From the NCBI GenBank assembly GCA_024511045.1, contig JANEMG010000033.1, positions 1-12,097 on the forward strand: a DNA stretch of 12,097 nt. The letters run 5' to 3'. Below, in pieces: positions 1 to 6,339 of the stretch. Position numbers and translations under genes: made by a program. Under the pieces are notes generated by a model. It ran no database searches and was not told the origin of the DNA. It saw only the letters and a list, made by a program, of their open reading frames with translations. Position 1 is the stretch's first letter. Every line of letters starts with the position of its first letter. Source of the DNA: Gammaproteobacteria bacterium. Its GTDB lineage: Bacteria; Pseudomonadota; Gammaproteobacteria; Methylococcales; Methylomonadaceae.

Positions 1-9
1 AAGAGACAG
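1..9. other. Residual Tn5 mosaic-end (tagmentation adapter) sequence at left contig edge
   Basis: The first nine bases, AAGAGACAG, are the last nine bases of the 19-bp Tn5 mosaic end AGATGTGTATAAGAGACAG. The right edge of the window carries the matching inverted sequence, so this is library adapter rather than genome. Genomic sequence starts at about base 10. Nine bases alone could be chance; the matching opposite end makes the call firm. Confidence 0.85.
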
Positions 10-1079
10 CCAATGAACAGCCGCAACCCAAGCCAATGCAAATGGACATGTCACAGAAGATGCACATGACCAGCTTCGGTCCTGGCGATGGTTTTCACAT
101 GCACAAACCGGTCGATCCGGCGAAATTCAAACGCATCGCGGACATCAGCAAACGGGCTGACGACCTGCCGCCGCCCTTGAACAGAAGTACGCCGAAAACC
201 GTCGAAATCAACCTGGTCGCCACCGAGGTGATTGCCGACATCGCCCCTGTCACGTCTTTTCTCTACTGGACCTTCGACAACACCGTACCAGGCCCTTTCC
301 TCCGCGTCCGCGTCGGTGACACCATCCGATTGACGCTGCACAACGACAAATCCAGCTCTCACGATCATTCCATCGATCTGCACGCCGTCACCGGCCCGGG
401 CGGCGGCGCGGCGCTGACCGAAGTCAAGCCAGGTGAAACCAAGACCATGCAGTTCAAGGCCCTCAACCCGGGATTGTTCATCTACCATTGCGCCGCCGGC
501 AATGCCCCGACGCATATCGCCAACGGCATGTACGGGCTCATTCTGGTGGAGCCGGAACAGGGCCTGGCGCCGGTAGACAAGGAATTCTATGTCATGCAGG
601 GCGAGCTGTATACGAAAGGCATGATGGGTAGCAAGGGCTTCCAGGCCTTCGACCCGATGAAAATGATCGCCGAACAGCCGGAATACATCTTCTTCAATGG
701 CCGGCCTTGGTCCCTGGTAGAGGGCGGCCAGCTGCAGGCCGATGTCGGCGACAGAGTGCGCCTGTTCGTCGGCAACGGCGGCGTCTCGAAAATCTCCTCC
801 TTCCATGTCATCGGGGAAATCTTCGACCAGGTCTATCCGGAAGCCGCCACCTCGCCCGTGCTGAAAAACGTGCAAACCACCCTGATTCCGGCCGGGGGAG
901 CGACGGTTGCCGAATTCCAACTGGATACTACAGGTGACTACGTCCTGGTCGACCACGCCCTGACCCGCGTCGACCGCGGCGCCTGGGGCATTCTGCACGT
1001 CAGCGGCAAAGCCGACAGTACAATTTATTCCGCCGCATCCAAGACCAGCAAAGCCTGGAAAGGGAAACGCAAAAAGTAA
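10..1079 (+). CDS. nirK: Copper-containing nitrite reductase, AniA-like (class II) NirK, 5'-partial
   Basis: Periplasmic trimeric enzyme reducing nitrite to nitric oxide. Numbering from the ATG at 36 (347 residues), two cupredoxin domains cover about 55-172 and 180-325. Type-1 copper ligands are H111, C152, H160 and M165. Type-2 ligands are H116, H151 and H307. Catalytic Asp and His are D114 and H257. The C-to-H loop (eight residues, HCAAGNAPTH) and the segments HIANGMYGLILVEPE, KEFYVMQGELYTKG and SSFHVIGEIFD match Neisseria AniA. The frame is open leftward through the contig edge, and starting at 36 would leave no signal peptide, so the true start and export signal lie outside the window. 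The visible N-terminus is a Pro/Gln then Met/His-rich linker (Met 1, 3, 5, 9, 11; His 10, 21, 23). The C-terminus is a short basic tail, with no cytochrome c or extra cupredoxin domain. It is probably co-transcribed with narK1, 37 bp downstream. Confidence 0.95.
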
Positions 1080-1104
1080 TTTCTAAAACCACCATCAAGC
1101 ATAC

Positions 1105-1110
1105 AAGGAG
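1105..1110 (+). promoter_or_regulatory. Ribosome binding site of narK1
   Basis: AAGGAG lies six bases before the ATG at 1117 and fixes that start. There is no obvious promoter in the 37-bp gap after nirK, which supports co-transcription. Confidence 0.8.
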
Positions 1111-1116
1111 AAACTC

Positions 1117-2448
1117 ATGCATGAACTCGAGGGCGTCACCAAGGCGCAGCAGACCAGGAGCCTGATCGTCAGCACGGTGGCGTTCACCGTCTGTTTTGCC
1201 GTCTGGACGATCTTTTCCATCATCGGCATCAAGATCAAGCAGAACCTGGGGCTGAACGATACCGAGTTTGGCCTGCTGGTGGCCACGCCGGTCCTGACCG
1301 GCTCGTTGAGCCGGATCTTTCTCGGCATCTGGACCGACCAGTACGGCGGACGCATCGTCTATTTTCTGCTGATGCTGACCACGTCCGTGGCCGTCTGGAT
1401 GCTGTCCACGGTCACGACCTATCCCATGTATCTGCTGGCAGCGCTGGGCGTCGGACTGGCGGGCGGCTCCTTTGCCGTCGGCATCGCCTATGTCTCGCGC
1501 TGGTTTGAAAAGGAGCGCCAGGGCACCGCGCTGGGCATCTTCGGCATGGGCAACGTTGGTGCCGCCATCACCAACTTCGGCGCACCATTCCTGCTGGTCG
1601 CCTTTGGCTGGGAAAACGTCGCCAAGATCTATGCCGTGATTCTGTTCGCGATGGCCCTGATCTTCTGGTTCACCACCGAAGAAGACCCTTCCACAAAGGC
1701 CAGAAAGGACAGCGGTGAAAAAATCAGGCCGGCACTGATGCAGCTGGAACCGCTGAAATTCATGCGGGTCTGGCGCTTCGCCACCTATTACTTCTTCGTC
1801 TTCGGCGGCTACGTCGCCCTGGCCCTGTGGCTGCCGCGCTACTACATCGGCGTGTACCACCTGAATATCACCACCGCCGGCATGCTGGCCGCCTGCTATG
1901 CCCTGCCGGGCAGTATCTTCCGCGCCCTGGGCGGCTGGCTGTCGGACAAATATGGCGCCCGCAAGGTCATGTACTGGACCTTCATCAGCAGCCTGGCCTG
2001 TCTGTTCGTAATGTCCTACCCGGCCACCGACTACATCGTCCACGGCATCGAGGGACCGATCAAATTCACCCTCGCCACGGGGCTGATTCCCTTCGTGTTT
2101 CTGACCATCGTACTGGGCTTTTTCATGTCCCTGGGCAAGGCGGCGGTATACAAGCACATTCCCGCCTATTATCCCGATCATGTCGGCGCGGTAGGGGGTC
2201 TCGTGGGAATGATCGGCGGTCTGGGCGGTTTCGTACTGCCGGTCTGCTTCGGGGCAATGAACGACCTGATCGGCATCTGGACCAGCTGCTTCATGCTGCT
2301 GTTCGTCATCGTTGCCGTATCACTGACCTGGATGCACTTCTCCATCATCATGACAGAGAAGAAACTCCATCCGGAATTGCGCGGGCCGAAGGTATTGCCG
2401 GAGATCGTACCGGCTTCGACAGACGATGACGAGGCCAATTACCCCTAG
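1117..2448 (+). CDS. narK1: NarK1-type nitrate/nitrite transporter (major facilitator superfamily)
   Basis: Inner-membrane MFS protein of the nitrate/nitrite porter family, 443 residues with about 12 hydrophobic segments from residue 17 to 412. The two anion-binding arginines of the family are R66 in LTGSLSRIFLG and R269 in LPGSIFRALGG. The two glycine-rich nitrate signature motifs are at 143-158 (GMGNVGAAITNFGAPF) and about 360-375 (GGLVGMIGGLGGFVLP). The MFS loop motifs DQYGGR (75-79) and DKYGAR (277-282) are present. The segment FAVWTIFSIIGIKIK and the rest of the first half are typical of NarK1-type carriers, which in Paracoccus-like systems are proton/nitrate symporters; the transport mode here is inferred. 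It ends in a hydrophilic acidic tail (DDDEANYP). It follows nirK closely and may supply nitrate, or move nitrite towards the periplasmic reductase. Confidence 0.93.
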   Translation: MHELEGVTKAQQTRSLIVSTVAFTVCFAVWTIFSIIGIKIKQNLGLNDTEFGLLVATPVLTGSLSRIFLGIWTDQYGGRIVYFLLMLTTSVAVWMLSTVTTYPMYLLAALGVGLAGGSFAVGIAYVSRWFEKERQGTALGIFGMGNVGAAITNFGAPFLLVAFGWENVAKIYAVILFAMALIFWFTTEEDPSTKARKDSGEKIRPALMQLEPLKFMRVWRFATYYFFVFGGYVALALWLPRYYIGVYHLNITTAGMLAACYALPGSIFRALGGWLSDKYGARKVMYWTFISSLACLFVMSYPATDYIVHGIEGPIKFTLATGLIPFVFLTIVLGFFMSLGKAAVYKHIPAYYPDHVGAVGGLVGMIGGLGGFVLPVCFGAMNDLIGIWTSCFMLLFVIVAVSLTWMHFSIIMTEKKLHPELRGPKVLPEIVPASTDDDEANYP

Positions 2449-2456
2449 TACAGCGC

Positions 2457-2492
2457 AGTAGGTCGGGTTAGCGGTGCGTAACCCGACCTACT
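2457..2492. repeat. REP-like perfect palindrome between convergent genes
   Basis: Perfect 14-bp inverted repeat: AGTAGGTCGGGTTA at 2457-2470 and its reverse complement at 2479-2492, with an 8-base loop GCGGTGCG. It starts 8 bases after the narK1 stop and ends 2 bases before the hemerythrin stop codon on the other strand. TTGTTATTG follows on the + strand, so it could act as a terminator for both converging transcripts. From memory, GTAGGTCGGGTTA...TAACCCGACCTAC palindromes are dispersed in many gammaproteobacterial genomes, so it is probably a REP-type mobile repeat reused as a terminator. Confidence 0.8.
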
Positions 2493-2494
2493 TG

Positions 2495-3016
2495 TTATTG
2501 CTGCAGATTCCTCAACCTGGCCATCCTTGCTCCGGACTGCATTTTCTCTTCGTCCGTCAACAACATGGCCACCCGCGGCAGAAAATCCTCCTCTTCCCGG
2601 AGCAAATGCTCCCGCTGTCTCTTTTCGAAGATGGCCGCCTGCCTCTGAAATTCCCTGCCATCGGTGATACCCGGGGGCGAACCCAGCATCCGCGACAAGG
2701 CCTCCCAGTCCTCCTCGATTTCCTGGTGGTCCTGGGCCAGAAGATCCATCATGCCGTTGAGCAGCGGGTCGCGATCGAGCAGCAACGGGAACAGTCCCTG
2801 CTCTTCATCGAGATGGTGCAGGCGGTTGGCGTGAAAATAATAGCAGTGCAGTGCGATGCAGCGGTTGGCCAGCGCTTCACACATTTCCTGGGCGGCGATA
2901 TCTTGAGCCAGCTTCATTAATTGTTCGCCATGGGCGAGCAGGCTTTGATGATAGGCGCCCAGTACAGCCAGACCATCGGAAAAGTCGCTGGCCGGATCGG
3001 TAAATCTAAATTCCAT
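2495..3016 (-). CDS. Hemerythrin-like (HHE domain) di-iron protein
   Basis: A 173-residue soluble, cytoplasmic (no signal peptide), four-helix-bundle protein. Candidate iron ligands in family order are H23 (AYHQSLLAHG), H68 and E72 in HHLDEEQGLFPLL, H97 in AQDHQEIEEDW, and H137 and E141 in EHLLREEEDFLP. These repeat the H...HxxxE...H...HxxxE pattern of the hemerythrin HHE fold, including a second helix pair. No N-terminal ScdA domain, PAS or GGDEF partner is present, so it is a stand-alone domain. Related proteins (NorA of Ralstonia, DnrN of Pseudomonas, YtfE) sit in or respond to denitrification and lower or repair NO damage; a similar role here is inferred from position only. The gene lies downstream of narI on the same strand, separated by a palindrome array, so it may be read through or have its own promoter. 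The ATG at 3016 has no clear Shine-Dalgarno, but an in-frame stop lies about 30 bases upstream and no better start was seen. Confidence 0.85.
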   Translation of the reverse strand: MEFRFTDPASDFSDGLAVLGAYHQSLLAHGEQLMKLAQDIAAQEMCEALANRCIALHCYYFHANRLHHLDEEQGLFPLLLDRDPLLNGMMDLLAQDHQEIEEDWEALSRMLGSPPGITDGREFQRQAAIFEKRQREHLLREEEDFLPRVAMLLTDEEKMQSGARMARLRNLQQ

Positions 3017-3044
3017 GGCAATGCATTCGTTCGGGAGTCTGTTT

Positions 3045-3305
3045 TGTCATTTCGGCGTTCAGTAAAAAATCACGGGAATCACGATAATGCATCAACCTTC
3101 AAGATCCCTCCTGACGTCGGAATGACAGGAATGCTGTCATTTCGACCAACGGGAGAAATCTTGAGCACCGCAACAGTGCCCCAGCCTTCAAGATTCCTCC
3201 TGACGCCGGGATGACAGGGAATGCTGTCATTACGACCAACGGGAAAAATCTTGAGCACCGCAGCAGTGCCCCAGCCTTCAAGATTCCTCCTGACGCGGAA
3301 TGACA
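3045..3305. repeat. Three tandem copies of an ~82-nt imperfect palindromic repeat
   Basis: Copies at 3045-3127, 3135-3216 and 3225-3305 are separated by 7-8 bases (GGAATGC or GGGAATGC), a period of about 90. Each begins TGTCATTNCG and ends with a GGRATGACA-type sequence. Copies 2 and 3 also contain ...AAATCTTGAGCACCG and ...CCTTCAAGATTCCTCCTGACG, so the two halves pair: TGTCAT with ATGACA, AATCTTGA with TCAAGATT, GGGA with TCC. Copy 1 keeps its ends and right half, but its left interior is degenerate. Copies 2 and 3 are nearly identical, pointing to recent duplication. Each could fold as a long hairpin in RNA. This family, with TGTCATTTCGAC and AATCTTGA arms, is familiar from intergenic DNA of many bacteria. 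The array lies between narI and the hemerythrin gene and could stabilise 3' ends or limit read-through. Confidence 0.85.
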
Positions 3306-3407
3306 CTGAAAAAACCAAATCAGACTGGGTGTTTTGCATGCAGGTGCTGTTGCTGCCGGTCCCGCCTTGAATTGAACAGGTGCGTTATTTACTGCGTTTC
3401 TGCGATT
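3306..3407. other. Non-coding remainder of the narI-hemerythrin gap
   Basis: About 100 bases between the palindrome array and the narI stop. I see no gene and no convincing factor-independent terminator. On the minus strand a TTTTTT run (in GGTTTTTTCAG) occurs here but precedes the palindromes rather than following a stem, so it is not in terminator order. Confidence 0.5.
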
Positions 3408-4094
3408 CTATCGAAAACGACTGCGCACCACCTGGTAGGGTCTCTGCAGGTAGCCCAGCGGGATGCTCCAGACATGCACCAGCCGGGTAAAGGGAAACAG
3501 CAGGAAAACGGTCATGCCGAAGAACAGGTGCAGTTTATAAATCCAGCCGACATCGGCCAGCATGGCCGGTTCCGCCCGGAACAGCAAAACGCTCTGCACC
3601 CATTCCGCCAAATACACCATGGTCGAGGCATCGCCTTTCAGGGCATGCAGCAGGGAAAAGGGAATGGTGATCAAGCCCAGAGCCAGGGTCACCAGCAGCC
3701 AGTCGAGAATGAAGATATCCATGAAGCGGCTGTTGACGCGCACCCTGGGGTTGCCCATGCGCCGGCGCCACAGTATCACGCCGCCCAGCATGCAGATGGT
3801 GCCGAACACTGCGCCGGCAATGATGGCGATGTACTGATGCGCCATATCGGAAACCCCCATGCCCAGGAACCAGGTATGCGGCGTAACCAGCCCGGCCAGG
3901 TGGCCGAAAAACAGCGCCAGTACACCAATATGAAACAGGATGCTGCCCTTGCGCAGCTGTTCCTTCTCGAACAGCTGACTGGAATCGGCCTTCCAGGAAT
4001 ACTGTTCCCGATCGAAGCGAATCAGGCTGCCGACGAGGAAAACTGTCAACGCAATATACGGATAAATGCCAAAAATGAATTTTGTGAAGTCCAT
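3408..4094 (-). CDS. narI: Respiratory nitrate reductase gamma subunit, di-heme cytochrome b NarI
   Basis: Membrane anchor of the NarGHI complex. It oxidises quinol at the periplasmic side and passes electrons through two b hemes to the NarH clusters. At 228 residues it is close to E. coli NarI (225). About five hydrophobic helices are visible, near 5-25, 50-70, 85-108, 125-150 and 184-206. The four heme-ligand histidines are H55 (LFHIG), H65 (FGHLAG), H189 (KLHLFFG) and H207 (LVHVWS), matching E. coli H56, H66, H187 and H205. The conserved N-terminal YPYIALTVFLVGSLIRF is complete, which supports the ATG at 4094. The ribosome binding site is TAGGT at 4104-4108, nine bases upstream, and includes the narJ stop codon, so translation of the two is likely coupled. 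Last gene of the nar cluster proper. Confidence 0.96.
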   Translation of the reverse strand: MDFTKFIFGIYPYIALTVFLVGSLIRFDREQYSWKADSSQLFEKEQLRKGSILFHIGVLALFFGHLAGLVTPHTWFLGMGVSDMAHQYIAIIAGAVFGTICMLGGVILWRRRMGNPRVRVNSRFMDIFILDWLLVTLALGLITIPFSLLHALKGDASTMVYLAEWVQSVLLFRAEPAMLADVGWIYKLHLFFGMTVFLLFPFTRLVHVWSIPLGYLQRPYQVVRSRFR

Positions 4095-4105
4095 AGCGAT
4101 AATAC

Positions 4106-4630
4106 CTATGCAGCAATTTCAACAAGACGGCCATGACGCTCCACGATTCTCAGCAGCGGAGCGTATGGACTGTCGATTTTTTCCAGGTTGCCGGCGACGA
4201 TGTCAGCGACATGAGCGCTCTGCCGCAGAAACAGGCGCACATCGGTGATGCTGTCCAGCATGGCGACATATTCCAGCACCAGGGGCAGGTAGTCGGGCAG
4301 CTCGCCATCACTGATTTCATAGCCCTGCTGCTTGTAGTATTCCGACAGGTCGACCAGCGCCGGCCCCCGCTCACGGTCCTGTTCCGAGAACAGGTGATGG
4401 GTCAGGTACAGGGCGTTTTCCGGCGTGAAGTCGAAGGTCTTGACATAATGCGCCTGAAACTCGGTCAGGGTCAGATCAGATGCCCAGGCCATGAACTCTC
4501 GCAAGGCCTCGATATCCTCCGCAGTGGCATGCTCCAGTCCGGGCAGCAGCTGCTCGATTTCCTGCCGGTGGTCCAGCAGCTCCTGGGTCGGATATTCCAG
4601 CAGAACGGACAGAATCTTGTAGATTTTCAT
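4106..4630 (-). CDS. narJ: Nitrate reductase molybdenum cofactor assembly chaperone NarJ
   Basis: Cytoplasmic TorD/DmsD-family chaperone that binds apo-NarG and permits molybdenum cofactor insertion before membrane attachment; not part of the final enzyme. It is 174 residues from the ATG at 4630. Hallmarks are YKILSVLLEYPTQELL near the N-terminus, YVKTFDFTPENALYLTHHLF in the middle and ELPDYLPLVLEYVA. It is all helical, with no membrane segment, and shorter than E. coli NarJ (236), lacking the longer C-terminal tail. A GTG at 4633 is an alternative start. I prefer ATG because GAGG (4638-4641) then sits seven bases away rather than four. The ATG shares one base with the narH stop (TGATG), so translation is coupled. 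Twelve bases separate it from narI. Confidence 0.95.
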   Translation of the reverse strand: MKIYKILSVLLEYPTQELLDHRQEIEQLLPGLEHATAEDIEALREFMAWASDLTLTEFQAHYVKTFDFTPENALYLTHHLFSEQDRERGPALVDLSEYYKQQGYEISDGELPDYLPLVLEYVAMLDSITDVRLFLRQSAHVADIVAGNLEKIDSPYAPLLRIVERHGRLVEIAA

Positions 4631-6198
4631 CACACCGCCTCGCCATTGGAGCTTTTGGCTGGAAGATAAGCGTTGAACTCCAATACATGTTCAACCTTTT
4701 TCCGCGGCTCGGGAAACAACGTGGCCTGGCTGCTGATGCTGCAGCCTTCGTTGCCGAAGCTGAAGCCATTCTGCCCCTGGAATGCATAGGGGTCTTCCTG
4801 ACGCAGTTCTTCATGGCTGGTGGGAATGACGAAACGGTCTTCGTAGTTGGCGATGGCCATGTAGCGGTACATTTCCTTGACCTGCGCCTCATCCAGACCG
4901 ACTTCCTGCAATACCGCCAGATCGGTCTTGCCTTCCACGTTCAGGGAGCGGTAATAGCTGCGCATCGCGATCATGCGCTTCAGGGCCAGCACCACCGGCT
5001 CTTCCTTGCCGGCGGTGAGCATGTTGGCCAGATACTTGATCGGCAGACGCAGCGTTTCGATTTTCGGAATTACGCCATCGGGCGCGGTTTCCAGATTGCC
5101 CTGGTCGATCTGGCTCTGCACCGGCGATAACGGCGGAACATACCAGACCATGGGCATGGTGCGGAATTCCGGATGCAGCGGGAAGGCGACCTGCCATTCC
5201 ACCGCCATTTTGTAGATCGGTGATTTGCGCGCCGCTTCCATCCAGGAACCGGGAATGCCATCTTCCTTCGCCTGCCGGATCACTTCCGGGTCGTTGGGGT
5301 CGAGAAAGATATCCAGCTGCGCCTGATACAGGTCCTGGACATCCTCCATGGACGCCAGTTCGGCGATGCGGTCGGCATCGTAGAGCATCACGCCGTTGTA
5401 GCGGATGCGCCCAACGCAGGACTCCGAACAGACGGTCGGCAGACCCGACTCGACGCGGGGATAGCAGCCGGTGCATTTTTCCGCCTTGCCGGTCTCCCAG
5501 TTGTAGAACACCTTCTTGTAGGGACAGTTGCTGATGCACATGCGCCAGCTGCGGCACTTGTTCTGGTCCACCAGCACGATGCCGTCCTCCTCGCGCTTGT
5601 ACATCGCACCCGAAGGGCAGGAAGCGACGCAGGAAGGATTGACGCAATGGTTGCACATACGCGGCAGGAACATGTGGAAGGAATTCTCGAATTCGGCATA
5701 GACCTGCTTTTCCATGTCGTTGAAATTGGTGTCCTTGCCGCGCTTCTCGAACTCACCGGCCAGCCCGTCTTCCCAGTTGGGCCCCCAGGCTATTTTTTCC
5801 ATGCGGCTGTCGTCCAGCAGCGACCTGGGGCGCGCCGTCGGCGCCGCCTCCAGCAGCGGCGTGTTCTGCAGATGCGCGTAATCGTAGGTGAACGGTTCGT
5901 AGTAATCGTCGATAACCGGCATATCGGGATTCATGAAAATATTGCGCAGCCGGGTCAAGCGGCTGCCGGATTTCAGTTCCAGTTCGCCGTTGTTCAGCAC
6001 CCAGCCGCCGTTCCATTTCTCCTGGTCTTCCCAGTCCTTCGGATAGCCGATGCCCGGCTTCGACTCGACATTGTTGAACCAGGCATATTCGACGCCCTTG
6101 CGGTTGGTCCAGACATTCTTGCAGGTAACGGAGCAGGTATGACAGCCAATGCACTTGTCCAGGTTGAATACCAGGGCAAAATTCGCTCTTACTTTCAT
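4630..6198 (-). CDS. narH: Respiratory nitrate reductase beta subunit NarH (iron-sulfur)
   Basis: Electron-transfer subunit on the cytoplasmic face, linking NarI hemes to NarG through three [4Fe-4S] and one [3Fe-4S] cluster. Its 522 residues compare with 512 in E. coli. Four cysteine groups are intact: C16, C19, C22, C26 (CIGCHTCSVTCK); C182, C185, C190, C194 (MCNHCVNPSCVASCP); C215, C221, C225 with W218 at the third position (CRSWRMCISNCP), the mark of the [3Fe-4S] cluster; and C242, C245, C257, C261 (KCTGCYPR...CSESCVGR). The spacing equals E. coli NarH minus two. The start is set by AGAGGTG at 6208-6214, eight bases upstream. It is unusual in being separated from narG by 141 bp containing an inverted repeat; it overlaps narJ by one base. 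Confidence 0.97.
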   Translation of the reverse strand: MKVRANFALVFNLDKCIGCHTCSVTCKNVWTNRKGVEYAWFNNVESKPGIGYPKDWEDQEKWNGGWVLNNGELELKSGSRLTRLRNIFMNPDMPVIDDYYEPFTYDYAHLQNTPLLEAAPTARPRSLLDDSRMEKIAWGPNWEDGLAGEFEKRGKDTNFNDMEKQVYAEFENSFHMFLPRMCNHCVNPSCVASCPSGAMYKREEDGIVLVDQNKCRSWRMCISNCPYKKVFYNWETGKAEKCTGCYPRVESGLPTVCSESCVGRIRYNGVMLYDADRIAELASMEDVQDLYQAQLDIFLDPNDPEVIRQAKEDGIPGSWMEAARKSPIYKMAVEWQVAFPLHPEFRTMPMVWYVPPLSPVQSQIDQGNLETAPDGVIPKIETLRLPIKYLANMLTAGKEEPVVLALKRMIAMRSYYRSLNVEGKTDLAVLQEVGLDEAQVKEMYRYMAIANYEDRFVIPTSHEELRQEDPYAFQGQNGFSFGNEGCSISSQATLFPEPRKKVEHVLEFNAYLPAKSSNGEAV

Positions 6199-6207
6199 TC
6201 TTTTAAC

Positions 6208-6214
6208 ACCTCTT
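6208..6214 (-). promoter_or_regulatory. Ribosome binding site of narH
   Basis: AAGAGGTG-like sequence on the minus strand, about eight bases before the narH ATG. It shows narH has its own initiation signal and does not depend on coupling to narG, as expected from the 141-bp gap. Confidence 0.7.
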
Positions 6215-6242
6215 GTTTAAAGGCCACGGTTCATTAACTACT

Positions 6243-6321
6243 ACCACGGAGAACACAGACAGCGCAGAGGTTCAATAAATCTCTTTTGATTCCATCTTCC
6301 ATTCTCTGTGCCCTCTGTGGT
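6243..6321. repeat. Imperfect inverted repeat in the narG-narH gap
   Basis: The left arm ACCACGGAGAACACAGA (6243-6259) pairs with the right arm TCTGTGCCCTCTGTGGT (6305-6321), 14 of 17 positions complementary, with a 45-base centre. From memory, CCACAGAGG...CTCTGTGG arms of this kind recur in intergenic DNA of many proteobacteria, so this looks like a dispersed palindromic repeat inserted inside the operon. It leaves both flanking reading frames intact. Transcribed, it would form a stem between the narG and narH messages, and might act as a processing or stabilising element. Confidence 0.7.
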
Positions 6322-6339
6322 TACACCTGATCCAACCCT

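Noticed and set aside
1000..2181. A 393-codon minus-strand frame opposite narK1, and a 315-codon frame (51-998) opposite nirK
   Set aside because: Both mirror genuine genes and encode low-complexity Gly/Asp/Gln/His-rich sequence without motifs.
3045..3305. CRISPR-like array
   Set aside because: The whole ~82-nt unit repeats with only 7-8 bases between copies, the units are long palindromes, spacers are not unique, and no cas genes are present.
3079..3339. An 86-codon minus-strand frame with an internal repeat (RRNLEGWGT...VLKI)
   Set aside because: It is simply the palindromic repeat array read in frame; such peptides are well-known spurious predictions from this repeat type.
3300..4136. 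A 278-codon + strand frame opposite narI, and a 148-codon frame (2474-2920) opposite the hemerythrin gene
   Set aside because: They are antisense to genes with intact heme or di-iron ligands; the translations are His/Gln-rich shadow sequence.
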